This document shows, in pieces, positions 18,645-28,163 of a stretch of DNA of 59,338 nt. The first letter of the stretch is position 1, and the number at the start of each line of letters is the position of its first letter. The notes beneath the pieces are model-generated. The model did no database searches. It was not told where the DNA came from and worked only from the letters and a program-made list of their open reading frames with translations. The translations under genes and the position numbers were made by a program. Source of the stretch: Planctomycetaceae bacterium (GTDB lineage: Bacteria; Planctomycetota; Planctomycetia; Planctomycetales; Planctomycetaceae); assembly GCA_024742875.1 (NCBI GenBank), contig JANSXP010000046.1, positions 1 to 59,338 on the forward strand, in the 5' to 3' direction.

Positions 18645-19181
18645 TTATTCGGCTCGCTGATAACTCATGATGAATTCCACCTCCCACTTTTCCCCGGCTT
18701 GCTTGTACATTGTGAACTCACGTTTGTTCTTGTTCACGTGTTTCGTGACGCTTTTGCGTTTGACAATTTTTCCGCTGGCCATATCCATGCCGTCAAAGAA
18801 CATCGTCAGCGTGCTGCCTTCGTCGTCGTAGTCGCCTTCCATCACACTCAAAAACGGAGAAGAACTGTCGATCCAGGTGCCGACAAACTTCTTCTTCATG
18901 GGGTCGTAGCCAAACTGTCCTTTTCCTTTGAAGGGGCCCGCTTCAAATTCTGACAGCGACCAGAATCCGCCTTCCATCATGGTGTTGGTTTCCTTGATGG
19001 CCATCACCATAGGCGGCTGATCGGGCCCCGCCATGAACATCTTCATTTCCCCTGTCCACGTTCCCGTGTCTTTTTCCAGCAGCTTGTGAGCCTCAGTGGG
19101 CTGAGGCATTTCGGGTTCCTGTGCCGATGCCAGCTGCGGAACCGCGGCGAGAGTACACAGGCAGAGCAAAAACCGTTTCAT
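18645..19181 (-). CDS. DUF1579 secreted protein
   Basis: 178-residue protein with a clear signal peptide (MKRFLLCLCTLAAVPQLASA, cleavage before QEPEMP). The mature part matches the DUF1579 pattern: HKLLEKDTGTWTGEMKMF near the start, then GFWSLSEFE, GYDPMKKKFVGTWIDS and SVMEGDYDD. The fold is probably a beta-barrel of lipocalin-like type. The function is unknown. It is a monocistronic gene with its own flanking gaps of about 100 bases; the product is likely periplasmic. Confidence 0.88.
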   Translation of the reverse strand: MKRFLLCLCTLAAVPQLASAQEPEMPQPTEAHKLLEKDTGTWTGEMKMFMAGPDQPPMVMAIKETNTMMEGGFWSLSEFEAGPFKGKGQFGYDPMKKKFVGTWIDSSSPFLSVMEGDYDDEGSTLTMFFDGMDMASGKIVKRKSVTKHVNKNKREFTMYKQAGEKWEVEFIMSYQRAE

Positions 19182-19298
19182 GATTATCTCCTGTCGGCGA
19201 GCAAATGGTTAACCCCAGCATCGTATCGCTGAGCGGCGGAAAGTCGTGTGAACGTTTCGCAAATCCTGAAGATTCATTCAGTCGGGAGGGCGACAGGC

Positions 19299-20189
19299 TC
19301 AGCAGTGCATGGCCGCTGCAAACGGCACGCCCAGAGCGTGCATCTGTTCCACGAAGAGTTTTGCAGCGTCGCCGTGCCCCGCGTAGCAGAAACACGTCGA
19401 ACCACTGCCGGACATGAATACGGGCCGCCGAAACTGGTTTTCCATCAGTCTCATCAATTCCCGCATCGAAGGATTCACCCGAATGGCGGCGGCCGTCAGG
19501 CGGTTAAACGTCTGCGCCTGCACGTGCTCGTATTCGCTGTCTTCCAGTGCCGTCAGCATGGCACCGACCGATTTTTGGGCGGCGACAGCTGGCAGCGTCG
19601 TATGCCGAAAAATCTCAGGCGTGGCGTTTCCGTCCAGCGGGCGAGCCGCAACCACGTGCAAAGCAGGCCCCATGGGGATGGGCTGCACCTGTTCGCCCCG
19701 GCCACGACATACTGCCGCCCGGCAGTCTTCCACAAAGAAATTCAGGTCGCTTCCCAGCTCGGCGGCCAGGGCATGCAGGTCGGATCGAGAAAGCTTCAGC
19801 TGCCAGAGCTGGTTGAGTGCCAGCAGCGTCGTGGCCGCATTGCTGGAACCGCCCGCCAGGCCCGCCTCGGCAGGAATCCGTTTCCGGATTGCGATGGCGG
19901 CTCCCAGTGAACAGCCGGTGCTGCGTTGCAGCAGGTGGGCCGCCTGGATAATCAGGTTGGCATCATCCAGAGGAAATCCGCGAGTGGCCCGGTCGTCGCT
20001 GCCGGGAGCCAGCGTCAGTTGGATGTCTGCCTGATGAGTCCGGCGAAAGTGCATTTGATCCGTGAGAGAGGTTCGCAGCATGACGGTTTCCAACTCGTGA
20101 AAACCGTCATCGCGTTTGCCCAGCACTTCCAAAAACACGTTGATCTTGGCCGGTGAGGCCAGGGTCAGTTCAGAGAGATCCTCGGTCAT
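19299..20189 (-). CDS. ispE: 4-diphosphocytidyl-2-C-methyl-D-erythritol kinase
   Basis: Cytosolic GHMP kinase of the MEP isoprenoid pathway; it phosphorylates the 2-hydroxyl of CDP-methylerythritol using ATP. The 296-residue length is normal. Motif 1 is SPAKINVFLEVLGKRDDGFHE with Lys15. The glycine-rich ATP loop is PAEAGLAGGSSNAAT at about 106-120. The catalytic Asp is in GSDLNFF (about D148). A C-terminal Gly-Ser motif (MSGSGSTCFCY) completes the GHMP fold. It starts 32 bases upstream of the end of the DUF1552 gene on the same strand, so it may be read through from that unit, though the two have no evident functional link. Confidence 0.96.
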   Translation of the reverse strand: MTEDLSELTLASPAKINVFLEVLGKRDDGFHELETVMLRTSLTDQMHFRRTHQADIQLTLAPGSDDRATRGFPLDDANLIIQAAHLLQRSTGCSLGAAIAIRKRIPAEAGLAGGSSNAATTLLALNQLWQLKLSRSDLHALAAELGSDLNFFVEDCRAAVCRGRGEQVQPIPMGPALHVVAARPLDGNATPEIFRHTTLPAVAAQKSVGAMLTALEDSEYEHVQAQTFNRLTAAAIRVNPSMRELMRLMENQFRRPVFMSGSGSTCFCYAGHGDAAKLFVEQMHALGVPFAAAMHC

Positions 20190-20221
20190 GAATGGTGGCC
20201 GGCTTACGGCGAAAGGTTGGA

Positions 20222-21532
20222 TCAGGTGAGGCTCAGAGGGCCTTCGCCACAGAATTCCTGTCTGCCGAACGACTCCACGTGATGGCCAAAGCCATGGGCA
20301 ATGGACATCAGCAGGCGGTTGTGGGGCACATTGTCGAATTTGAGGCTGCGGCCCATGTTGAAATCCAGGCCGTTGCCCACCATGACAAAGGGGATGTTAT
20401 TGAGCGTGTGACTGTTGCCCTGCCCCAGTTCGTTGCCCCACAGAATGGTCGTGTTGTCGAGCAGCGAACCTTCGCCGCCGGGCTCCGGGGTTTCGGCCAG
20501 TCGCTTCGTCAGGTAAGCCAGCTGCTCGCAATACCACGTGTTGATTTGCGTCAGCTTTTCATGAGCTTCGACGTTCTTGTCCGGTTCATGCGACAGTTGA
20601 TGATGGCCTTCCTTGATACCCAGCCACGTCATTTTGGGCTGCCCGACAGAGTTGGTGATCTGGAAGGTGGCTGTGCGGGCGAAGTCATTAACGAAGCTGT
20701 TGACCAGCAGGTCCATCTGCATACGCGTGATCTTCGGAATGTTGTCGTTTTCTTCTTTGACATTGCGCTCCAGCTGGGGAACCACGTGGTTGATGCCGGC
20801 GCTGTCATCTGCCTGCAGTTGCTGCTCCATCGCACGAACAAACTCTGTATGCTCTTCGAGCAGTGCGCGATCCTGTTTCCCGATGACGGAGCTCAGCTTT
20901 TTCAGATCGGCCTGCACACTGTCCAGCACCGATGCTATGTGCTCTCGATCTTCCATCTGGCCATACAGTTTTTTGAACATCTGGTAGGGGTTGTCGATCG
21001 GAGCGACTGGCTTGTTGGGACCCAGATAGCTCATTCGTGTCCACGTATCAGCGCGATCAGGAACCATCACGCCAAACTCCAGAGAGCCGAATCGCGTGCG
21101 TGTGGCCGGATTGGCCTGAAGTACGTTTTTCAGTTCCTGATCAATCGAGATTCCGCTCGCCCAGCCGGCGGGAGTGTCAGAACCTCCCTGCACGTTGCCG
21201 GGGAACAACTCAGCTCCTGTCAGCAGGCAACCCATCCCCCGCATGTGACGATCGCCGTCGCCTTTGAGTTTGTCACAGACGCCGTGCATCACCAGCATCC
21301 GATCTTTGTAGGCCTCCATGGGTTTGAGGATGGGCTTGATGTCAAAATCGGCGCCTTCTTTCTCCGGCCAGAAATCCCAGGGAACGGTGCCGTTGGGGCT
21401 GAACAGTACGACCAGCCGCTGTTTGCGCAGCGGATTGCTGCTGCCGGCAGCGTCGGATTGCGGATTGGTAATGAACGGCAGTGCGCCAGCGGTCAGACCG
21501 AGTTGTCGGAGAAAATCACGTCGTGTGTTCAT
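20222..21532 (-). CDS. DUF1552 protein with Tat-like signal
   Basis: 436-residue exported protein. The N-terminus [20 protein letters not shown] is a twin-arginine-type signal. The body fits DUF1552: [60 protein letters not shown], and the C-terminal [26 protein letters not shown], which resembles the alkaline-phosphatase-like core of DUF1501. DUF1552 genes are regularly found with DUF1592/DUF1588/DUF1585 cytochrome-like genes, and one lies immediately upstream here (165-base gap, same strand). The function is unknown; the pair is typical of planctomycetes and related phyla. Confidence 0.93.
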   Translation of the reverse strand: MNTRRDFLRQLGLTAGALPFITNPQSDAAGSSNPLRKQRLVVLFSPNGTVPWDFWPEKEGADFDIKPILKPMEAYKDRMLVMHGVCDKLKGDGDRHMRGMGCLLTGAELFPGNVQGGSDTPAGWASGISIDQELKNVLQANPATRTRFGSLEFGVMVPDRADTWTRMSYLGPNKPVAPIDNPYQMFKKLYGQMEDREHIASVLDSVQADLKKLSSVIGKQDRALLEEHTEFVRAMEQQLQADDSAGINHVVPQLERNVKEENDNIPKITRMQMDLLVNSFVNDFARTATFQITNSVGQPKMTWLGIKEGHHQLSHEPDKNVEAHEKLTQINTWYCEQLAYLTKRLAETPEPGGEGSLLDNTTILWGNELGQGNSHTLNNIPFVMVGNGLDFNMGRSLKFDNVPHNRLLMSIAHGFGHHVESFGRQEFCGEGPLSLT

Positions 21533-21697
21533 GGCGTTGGTCCGGTGTTGAGTGTGATCGAAAGCGGGGCGATCAAATGGTCGTGAGGAGGGAATATGTG
21601 GGAGTGGGGGGAGTCGATGAGTTGTCTGCTATCAGGGGGGGCGTTCGGTGCGGCGCCCGTTGGACAACTGGCTCATCAGGCCGCTGACGATGGCATG

Positions 21698-23980
21698 TCA
21701 TGGGTCAGTTTTGCCGGCTGGTCGGGCAGCCATCAACGCGATGTTGACCATCAGACTGTTCATTTTCAGGTCGCTGTCACTGAATTCGTCCGCCAGTTGA
21801 TCAATGGTATCCGCACCATAAGCCAGTATCGGCTGCTGGACCATGTGGTGAAACAGCTGACGTGCGAAAGATCGGCGAGTTTCCCGACTTTCCGCCAGAA
21901 AGCGCGACAATTCGACAGCCCCTCGGAACTGCTTCATGCGGCCGTCTCGCAGTCGATAGCCGCCTGTTGCGTCAATTGGCCGATCTTTTTCGGCCGTCCG
22001 ATGGCGACCCACGGCGTCAAATTCTTCCAGCGGAAAGCCCAGTGCGTTGATCATGGTGTGGCAGTTGGCGCACATCTGTGGACTCGTCTGCTTGATCACG
22101 CGTTCCCGCGTGGTGAGGTGAGGCTCCAGGTCGGGAGCTGTGGGGGAAACGGAATCCGGGGGTGGTTTCAGCGTTCGCCCCAGCAAACCGCGAGACAGAA
22201 ACACGCCGCGATGGATGGGCGAACTGACGTCCTGATAAGCCAGCGAAGCGAGCAGGAATGGATGGGACGTAATACCCGCGCGATGGGTGGGCTCCAGCCT
22301 CACCTTTTGAAATGCCTGAGTGTCTGCCGCAAGGTCGTGTCCGTAGAAACTGGCCAGTCGCCCGTTGAGCCAGAATTCTGATGTCGTCAGCAACTGGCGA
22401 AATCCGTCCTCTGAAGTGGCGGCTTCCCGGAGCGTGAATTCTAAAGACGTACGCAGATCGGAAAGGATTTCCCGGTTGAAGCTCGGATAAAGGTCGGCCT
22501 GTTTGTCGGCTTCATGCAGTCGTTCCATGTTCAGCCAGACCCGGAGGAACTCCTGGAGCCGCACCTGTCCTCGATAAGAGTTCAGCAGCTTCCAGGCGTA
22601 GTGATCGAGTCCGTCGTCACTTTTGATCCACTCTTTGGAGGCCGCCTGCAACAGATCCGGATTGGGCGTGGAATCCACGAGTGCGAAGGAAAGTCGCTCA
22701 GCCACGGCGTGCAGGTCATTGGGATCTCCCAGATCTCGATACAAAAACCAAGGCGCTTTCAGAATCCCGATCACGCAGCGACGCACGGCAATTTCATCCG
22801 GTGTTCCGTCCACAAAGTGACGATCCACATAGTTGTCGCGCTGCTCGTCCGTCAGTGGTCTGCGAAACGCCCGATACGCCAGGTCCTGACAGAACTTCTG
22901 CAGCTTCTCACGTCGCTGCTGTTCGTCGTCCCCTTTTTTCAGTCTGGCCACAGACCGCAGGAACTCCGGCAGCTTGTCGGCCACTTCAATCGCAGCGTAA
23001 GTGGTGGCCTCGTCCCATTCGGCGGAGACGGCGGTGCCACGAATGTAGCCGCTGCTGCGGTCATCAGGCGGAAACGGTGTTTCGACCACCAGCACGCGAC
23101 TGGTGTGCTCAGGCGACAGATGACGCGAAGGAATCGGCTGCACTTCACGGTGCGGCGGCTTCCACATGAGTCTGACAGAGGAAGTCTTCTCCCGGAACTT
23201 AAACCAGTTCAGTCGGATTGGATACATCCGACCGGCCAGCAGGAAGCGGGCCCCGGTGTACTCATCGGTGTCGCCCGATTTGACGTAGGCATCAATCAAA
23301 GCGTTCTGTGTGTCATTCACAAACAGCCGCCCGCCATTTTCTGTCTTCAGGACAAAGTCGTACCAGCCCGTTTCGTCAACGACCAGCGAGCCGTCCCACA
23401 GGACAGAAAACTCTTCCGGCTTATCAAAGCCTTCGCCAGGTGTGCCCTCGGCAAAGTCGAAGTCCACCATCGAGTCCAGACGTTCAATGACTTTGTTGCT
23501 GTCCCGCATCGACTTTGATTTGTAGTAACGACCGGTCAGGCCGGATTTTTCGCCCGGCTGACTGGCCCAGGTGAATCCCTCGATCAGGTCGGCCACGCAG
23601 TTGCGATACTGTGAGACGGTCAGGCGCAGGAGGCTTTTCTGCGGCGGGTTCAGTCGGGCCTGTGCCTGAGGAGAATAAAACTCCGTCAGCATCCATTTAG
23701 CGACAGCCCGCGCCTCGTCTCCCTGACATTCTTCAGGTTCCCCTTCGGGCATTGAGCGTGTGATGACTTCGGCCAGATCAAAAGCAGAGCGATCACCGAA
23801 CAGCTTCTGTGGCACATCTGGTGTGCCCTCGCCCGCCGCACCGTGGCACGATGCGCACTTCTGTGCGTAAACACGCGCACCGTCGATCTCGGCCGCGCTG
23901 GTCGTCAGGCCTGGTAAGAAAAGCAGCAGGACGGCAACGCACACAGCGTGCTGACCCGCGTTGGGGGTATGATTTGGCAT
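21698..23980 (-). CDS. Cytochrome c-like multidomain protein with PA14 (DUF1592/1588/1585 type)
   Basis: 760-residue secreted protein. After a signal segment (VCVAVLLLFLPGLTTSAAE) a haem-binding motif CASCH lies at residues 42-46. An N-terminal DUF1587-like part (RLTVSQYRNCVADLI) follows, then a PA14-like beta domain at about 147-285 (GLTGRYY, GSLVVDETGWYDF, RLNWFKF), then DUF1595, DUF1592, a DUF1588 region (HRGVFLSRGLLG, and CANCH, a second haem-type motif) and a DUF1585 C-terminus. It precedes the DUF1552 gene and is its usual partner. PA14 often binds carbohydrate, so a periplasmic glycan or redox role is plausible but unproven. Confidence 0.92.
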   Translation of the reverse strand: MPNHTPNAGQHAVCVAVLLLFLPGLTTSAAEIDGARVYAQKCASCHGAAGEGTPDVPQKLFGDRSAFDLAEVITRSMPEGEPEECQGDEARAVAKWMLTEFYSPQAQARLNPPQKSLLRLTVSQYRNCVADLIEGFTWASQPGEKSGLTGRYYKSKSMRDSNKVIERLDSMVDFDFAEGTPGEGFDKPEEFSVLWDGSLVVDETGWYDFVLKTENGGRLFVNDTQNALIDAYVKSGDTDEYTGARFLLAGRMYPIRLNWFKFREKTSSVRLMWKPPHREVQPIPSRHLSPEHTSRVLVVETPFPPDDRSSGYIRGTAVSAEWDEATTYAAIEVADKLPEFLRSVARLKKGDDEQQRREKLQKFCQDLAYRAFRRPLTDEQRDNYVDRHFVDGTPDEIAVRRCVIGILKAPWFLYRDLGDPNDLHAVAERLSFALVDSTPNPDLLQAASKEWIKSDDGLDHYAWKLLNSYRGQVRLQEFLRVWLNMERLHEADKQADLYPSFNREILSDLRTSLEFTLREAATSEDGFRQLLTTSEFWLNGRLASFYGHDLAADTQAFQKVRLEPTHRAGITSHPFLLASLAYQDVSSPIHRGVFLSRGLLGRTLKPPPDSVSPTAPDLEPHLTTRERVIKQTSPQMCANCHTMINALGFPLEEFDAVGRHRTAEKDRPIDATGGYRLRDGRMKQFRGAVELSRFLAESRETRRSFARQLFHHMVQQPILAYGADTIDQLADEFSDSDLKMNSLMVNIALMAARPAGKTDP

Positions 23981-24335
23981 GAGCTGGTCACACGGAGGAC
24001 GTGTTGTGTGGCAGGAGAGATCTGCAGGTGGGAACGCAACTTCATAACGTCTGTGACGGAAAGACGCGTGCCCTCGAGCCGTCCAGACGCTTGTCGCGGT
24101 GGCGTATCTTAGTCGCTCTTATGCCACTTCGCACCCCAAAACAGCCGCATTCCGATCGTCGGTAGACGGCCGCAGACAAATCGTTCAGGTCGTGTCGGTT
24201 TGGTCACCCACGAAAAAACCGTCCCGATGAGGATCGGGACGGCCGGAGGAAAGTTGCGTTCGCCACAACTAACAGTCTGATGACGGCAACAGGCGGTTGC
24301 CGAATGGCTTCTGCTGTGCAGCGAGAAGCCGTCCG
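23981..24335. other. Intergenic region, 355 bp
   Basis: Lies between the minus-strand DUF1592 gene start and the end of the NtrC-type gene. It contains the strong minus-strand terminator at 24213-24242 and, by position, the promoter of the DUF1592/DUF1552 pair. No credible gene or RNA seen. Confidence 0.6.
24213..24242 (-). terminator. Intrinsic terminator of the NtrC-type gene
   Basis: On the minus strand a perfect 10-bp stem (CCGTCCCGAT / ATCGGGACGG) with a 4-base loop is followed by six Ts. It lies about 95 bases after the stop of the regulator gene. Confidence 0.88.
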
Positions 24336-25736
24336 CTATGCGTGCTTGTACACCGTCTCGAAGTCGATGTCGAACTTCTTCATTTTCTTGTACAGCGTTG
24401 TGCGGTTGATGCCCAGAGCTTTGGCCGTGTTCTGTCGATTCCAGCCGTTGGACTCCAAAGCCTGAATGATCAACTGGCGTTCCGGTGTGGACAAAGCCTT
24501 CTTCAGTGATGCACCGCCAAGGTGTGCTTCCACCTGGGCCCGTTCCTCGTTTTCCGCAAAGAGCTTCTCGGGCAGATCGCCGGTGGAAATCCGCTGGCCC
24601 TTACAGAGCACAACCGCACGCTCAATGACGTTGACCAGTTCTCGCACGTTGCCTGGCCAGTGGTACTGCTGCAGAGCATGCAGTGCCATGTCGTCAACAC
24701 CTTCGATATCACGTCCGGTCTGCAGATTGAACTGCTTCAGGTAGTGCTCCACAAGCAGCGGGATGTCTCCGATGCGTTCCCGCAATGATGGCTGAGTGAG
24801 CGTGATGACGTTGATACGGTAATACAGGTCTTCGCGGAAGGTGCCCTCACGGACAGCCGCTTCCAGATCCTGATTGGTGGCCAGTACCAGGCGGACGTCA
24901 ACTTTGTGGGTTTCCGTTCCACCGACCGCTTCGAATTCCCGGTCCTGCAGAACTCGCAGCAGTTTCACCTGCAGCGCTGGTGAAGCCGTGGCGATTTCGT
25001 CGAGGAACAGCGTGCCGCCGTTGGCCTGCAGAAACTTGCCGACTTTGTCGTGCGTCGCTCCGGTGAAGGCGCCAGACACATGGCCGAACAGTTCGCTTTC
25101 CAGCAGGTTCTCAGGCAGTGCTCCGCAGGCCACTTCCACGAACGGCTGATCGGCGCGATCGCTTAGCTGGTGAATGCTGCGGGCTGTGACAGTCTTGCCT
25201 GTGCCGCTTTCGCCGAGAATCAGAACCGTCGTGCGTGTGTCTGCCACGCTTTCGATCAGTTCAAACATTCTCAGCATCTTGTAGTCTTTGCCGATGATGT
25301 TGCTCAGACCGTGCTTTTCATTCAGCTGGGCCTTCAGCTGTTTGTTTTCATCCAGCAGTTTTCTCTGGCTGATGGCCCGCTCAATCGACAGGTTAAGTTC
25401 TTCATCGATCACGGGTTTGGTCAGATAATCGAAAGCGCCCATGCGGATGGCTTCCACAGCGCTTTCGATGGTGCCAAAACCAGTCAGCAGGATGACGGCC
25501 GTGTCGGGCGCGTTCTCGCGTGCCCACTGCAGCAGTTCGAACCCGTCTTTGTCCGGCAGGTTGACGTCGCAGACGACAACTTCGAACGGGAATTCTTCCA
25601 TCCGTTCGATGGCTTCGATACAGGTCGAAGCCGTTTCTGTGCGATGGCCCAGACTTCTGAGGTAGTCGGCCATGGCATTCTGAATGTGGCGGTCGTCATC
25701 AACAACCAGCAAAGAGCCTGATGTTGCTGTAACCAT
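24336..25736 (-). CDS. NtrC-family sigma-54-dependent response regulator
   Basis: 466-residue enhancer-binding regulator. The receiver domain carries the acidic cluster (VVDDD), the phosphoacceptor Asp at about residue 57 ([10 protein letters not shown]) and Lys at about 107 (LTKP). The AAA+ domain has Walker A GESGTGKT (about 175-182), the sigma-54 contact loop GAFTGA (about 222-227) and GTLFLDEI. A Fis-type helix-turn-helix ([20 protein letters not shown]) ends the protein. The ATG at 25736 is chosen because GAGGGG lies 8 bases upstream and the receiver begins right after it; the longer frame adds 70 unrelated residues. No sensor kinase gene is adjacent. It implies that sigma-54 promoters exist in this genome. 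Confidence 0.95.
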   Translation of the reverse strand: MVTATSGSLLVVDDDRHIQNAMADYLRSLGHRTETASTCIEAIERMEEFPFEVVVCDVNLPDKDGFELLQWARENAPDTAVILLTGFGTIESAVEAIRMGAFDYLTKPVIDEELNLSIERAISQRKLLDENKQLKAQLNEKHGLSNIIGKDYKMLRMFELIESVADTRTTVLILGESGTGKTVTARSIHQLSDRADQPFVEVACGALPENLLESELFGHVSGAFTGATHDKVGKFLQANGGTLFLDEIATASPALQVKLLRVLQDREFEAVGGTETHKVDVRLVLATNQDLEAAVREGTFREDLYYRINVITLTQPSLRERIGDIPLLVEHYLKQFNLQTGRDIEGVDDMALHALQQYHWPGNVRELVNVIERAVVLCKGQRISTGDLPEKLFAENEERAQVEAHLGGASLKKALSTPERQLIIQALESNGWNRQNTAKALGINRTTLYKKMKKFDIDFETVYKHA

Positions 25737-25943
25737 ATTGGTCCCCTCAATTTTCCCAGTGGAAGTCGCGCCCGGATGGGGCGGCGATCCGAACTTAGTG
25801 ATGTGCTGGGAGCGTTTGCAGCAGAACAGGGACTCGGGATTCCACCGTGACGTTTGTCCGAACACCGTTGGCAGAATTGAATCAGTTGTCGTTTGCAATG
25901 AGAGGGGTAATGAGAAGCTAGGTTGCCAAAGTCCATCAGGCGG

Positions 25944-25974
25944 CATCTCTGCGTCAACATTTGGTGCAGAGATG
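25944..25974. other. Strong inverted repeat upstream of the NtrC-type gene
   Basis: Nine perfect base pairs (CATCTCTGC / GCAGAGATG), continued on the plus-strand transcript by two G-U and three Watson-Crick pairs to a 3-base loop. There is no T-tract on either side, so it is not a standard terminator. It lies about 208 bases upstream of the regulator start. Confidence 0.7.
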
Positions 25975-26112
25975 ACATCAGCGAGTTGGATTCCTACCTA
26001 ACCCGAAGAATCGTCAATACCGGTATCGGATCCGTCGTGTGCGGGAAGACCCCGGATTCTGCAGGCACAGCCGGCCGTCGGATGAGCTGGCTTCCGGCAG
26101 TGGTCAGCGCAT

Positions 26113-26144
26113 AAAAAACGCTCGCTGGCAAAACCAGCGAGCGT
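26113..26144 (-). terminator. Intrinsic terminator of the fasciclin gene
   Basis: On the minus strand an 11-bp perfect stem (ACGCTCGCTGG / CCAGCGAGCGT) with a 5-base loop is followed by a run of Ts. It lies about 52 bases after the fasciclin stop. Confidence 0.9.
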
Positions 26145-26195
26145 CTTCAGATTCGTTTGTTGACATCGCGTGTGGCGTCGCGACATCACGCATCA

Positions 26196-27170
26196 CTAGG
26201 GAATGATGACGCTGTCGATGACGTGAATCACACCGTTGCTGGTGTCGATGTCTGTCGCGATGACTTTGGCGTCACCGATCAGCACACCAGCGTCGCTGAC
26301 GCGTACTGGAGCTTCTTTGCCGTTGACTGTTTTGGCCGACGAGATTTTGACGACGTCAGCTGCCATCACTTTGCCTGGCACGACGTGGTAGGTCAGAATC
26401 GCGATCAGCTTATCTTTGTTTTCGGGCTTCAGCAGGCTCTCAACGGTGCCTGCAGGCAGCTTGGCGAACGCTTCGTCCGTGGGGGCGAAGACAGTGAAAG
26501 GACCGTCGCCTTTCAGTGTTTCGACCAGACCGGCAGCTTTCACAGCGGCAACCAGAGTCTTGAATGAACCCGCGTTGACGGCTGTGTCCACAACGTCTTT
26601 ATCGTTGGGCAGAATCACGCTGTCGATGACGTGGATCACACCGTTTGATGTTTCGATGTCTGTCTTGATGACCTGAGCACCGTCGACCATCACTTTGCCG
26701 TCCGCGACTTTGATGTCAACGTTTTGCCCCTGTACCGTGGTGGCACCAGTCAGCTTGACAACGTCGGCAGCCTTCACAGCACCTGGCACAACGTGGTAGG
26801 TCAGGATGGCCTGCAGTTTGGCCTTGTTTTCGGGCTTCAGAAGGCTCTCGACCGTGCCTTTGGGCAGCTTGGCGAAGGCTTCGTCAGTTGGTGCGAAGAC
26901 AGTGAAAGGACCTTTGCCTTTCAGTGTTTCGACCAGACCGGCCGCTTTCACAGCTGCGACGAGCGTGTTGAAGGAACCGGCACCAACAGCCGTGTCAACG
27001 ATGTCTTTTTCAGGAGCGGCATGAACCAGAGGACGCATGGCAACGGTGTGCACAACAGGCTGATGGTAAACAACAGTCTGACGAGCTGAACCTTTGCATT
27101 TTCCACCGGCGTAAACGGAGCCGGACAGAGCGACGGCACAGGACAGTGCCAGGAGGCTGAACTTTTTCAT
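26196..27170 (-). CDS. Secreted protein with two fasciclin (FAS1) domains
   Basis: 324-residue exported protein. The ATG at 27170 begins a clear signal peptide ([21 protein letters not shown]); the longer frame upstream has no such features. Two FAS1 domains occupy about residues 56-188 and 192-324. Each has the FAS1 hallmarks [13 protein letters not shown] (H1 region), YHVVPG and a terminal [12 protein letters not shown] (H2 region). FAS1 domains mediate adhesion in extracellular proteins. Across the first 83 residues the two domains differ at only nine positions, pointing to a recent internal duplication. The gene is monocistronic with its own terminator. Confidence 0.96.
   Translation of the reverse strand: MKKFSLLALSCAVALSGSVYAGGKCKGSARQTVVYHQPVVHTVAMRPLVHAAPEKDIVDTAVGAGSFNTLVAAVKAAGLVETLKGKGPFTVFAPTDEAFAKLPKGTVESLLKPENKAKLQAILTYHVVPGAVKAADVVKLTGATTVQGQNVDIKVADGKVMVDGAQVIKTDIETSNGVIHVIDSVILPNDKDVVDTAVNAGSFKTLVAAVKAAGLVETLKGDGPFTVFAPTDEAFAKLPAGTVESLLKPENKDKLIAILTYHVVPGKVMAADVVKISSAKTVNGKEAPVRVSDAGVLIGDAKVIATDIDTSNGVIHVIDSVIIP
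26199..27005 (-). repeat. Internal duplication encoding the two FAS1 domains
   Basis: Two direct repeats of about 400 bp, approximately 26607-27005 and 26199-26597. The first ~83 residues of each are about 89 percent identical in protein by direct comparison; the last third is more diverged. Confidence 0.85.
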
Positions 27171-27426
27171 TTGAGTTCTCGCGGATGAATGTTTTGTGAG
27201 TTGCGAATGTGACGTTTTCCAATGCCCGGGATGCCGATGTTTTAGGCCCTGCCCGTTTTGCGACCACAAAAAAACGAGAACTTGACGATCCCCTTTTTTG
27301 CGGCGTCGACCGAGGTGTCGTTTAAGAATGAAGAATCTGTTAAACTGCGCGGGCAGGACTCGCGTTTGAAGGTGCTCTGTCTACATTGCCGATCTCACGT
27401 CCAGACCAAGTTCGAGACGAGCCGAA

Positions 27427-28113
27427 ATGTCACAAAACAAGATCCTTGTTGTCGAAGACGAAAAGTCCATTGCGGACATCATCATCTACAATCTCGAGAA
27501 GGAAGGTTTCCAGGTCTCGTGGGAACGCGATGGTCGAGACGGCCTCGCCCGTGCACAATCGGCACTGCCGGACCTGGTCATTCTCGACCTCATGATGCCC
27601 GGCATGGACGGATTGCAGGTCTGTCGCCAGCTTCGCAGCAACCAGCGAACGGAGCAGATCCGCATTTTGATGCTCACAGCCCGTGCAGAAGAAACGGATG
27701 AGATCGTCGGCTTCAATATGGGGGCGGACGATTACGTTACCAAACCGTTTAAAGTGCGTCCGCTGATTCATCGCATCAAGGCGCTGCTGCGGCGCAATGA
27801 CGCTACCTCAGACCGCAAAGACCATCTTTCCATTCATGGTATTGAGATCAATCGGCAGCAGTACTCAGCCACGTGTGACGGTCGCATCCTCGATCTGACG
27901 CCCACCGAGTTTCGTCTGTTGTGGACGCTGGCCAGTCAGCCCGGCCGACCGTTTTCCCGGAACGAACTGATGGACACATCCCGCGGCGAGGATGCAAACG
28001 CACTGGAACGCACCATCGATGTACATGTCCGCTCGCTCCGCAAGAAGCTAAACGCTTCAGCGGAACTGATCGAGACTGTGCGGGGTGTGGGATACCGTTT
28101 TCTGCGCAAATAG
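27427..28113 (+). CDS. OmpR/PhoB-type response regulator
   Basis: 228-residue two-component regulator. The receiver domain has the acidic pair in LVVEDE (residues 10-11), phosphoacceptor Asp54 in LDLMMPGMDG, Thr/Ser in MLTAR and Lys106 in YVTKPF. A winged-helix DNA-binding domain follows at about 130-226, with the typical LDLTPTEFRLL, RTIDVHVRSLRKKL and IETVRGVGYRF segments. The size is normal for PhoB-like proteins. No histidine kinase or phosphate-transport gene lies nearby, so the signal is unknown. The upstream intergenic region (27270-27426) is AT-richer than its surroundings. Confidence 0.96.
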   Translation: MSQNKILVVEDEKSIADIIIYNLEKEGFQVSWERDGRDGLARAQSALPDLVILDLMMPGMDGLQVCRQLRSNQRTEQIRILMLTARAEETDEIVGFNMGADDYVTKPFKVRPLIHRIKALLRRNDATSDRKDHLSIHGIEINRQQYSATCDGRILDLTPTEFRLLWTLASQPGRPFSRNELMDTSRGEDANALERTIDVHVRSLRKKLNASAELIETVRGVGYRFLRK

Positions 28114-28116
28114 GCT

Positions 28117-28147
28117 GCGGCGGGAGGCCATCGCCTGATCGCCGCCT
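28117..28147 (+). terminator. Possible terminator of the PhoB-type gene
   Basis: Four bases after the stop, a GC-rich hairpin has outer stem GCGGCG/CGCCGC, inner stem AGGC/GCCT and a CATC loop. Only a short CTTTC follows, so termination efficiency is doubtful. Confidence 0.4.
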
Positions 28148-28163
28148 TTCGCGGTCAGAATCA

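Larger units (their letters stand above)
25737..26195. other. Intergenic region, 459 bp
   Basis: Separates the fasciclin gene end and the regulator start, both on minus. It holds the fasciclin terminator (26113-26144), a long inverted repeat (25944-25974) and, by position, the regulator's promoter. A 63-codon plus-strand frame inside it has no ribosome site or recognisable product. Confidence 0.6.

Noticed and set aside
20192-21586. 464-codon open frame on plus, opposite DUF1552
   Set aside because: It is a shadow of a clearly coding minus-strand gene; its translation has no recognisable domain.
22514-23518. 334-codon open frame on plus, opposite the DUF1592 gene
   Set aside because: Antisense shadow of a gene with intact haem-type and PA14 motifs.
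25737-25946. 70-residue N-terminal extension of the NtrC-type regulator
   Set aside because: A strong ribosome site at 25736 and the receiver starting right there make the shorter start far more likely.
25923-26114. 63-codon small gene on plus in the 459-base gap
   Set aside because: No ribosome site, no recognisable product, and it overlaps the fasciclin terminator region.
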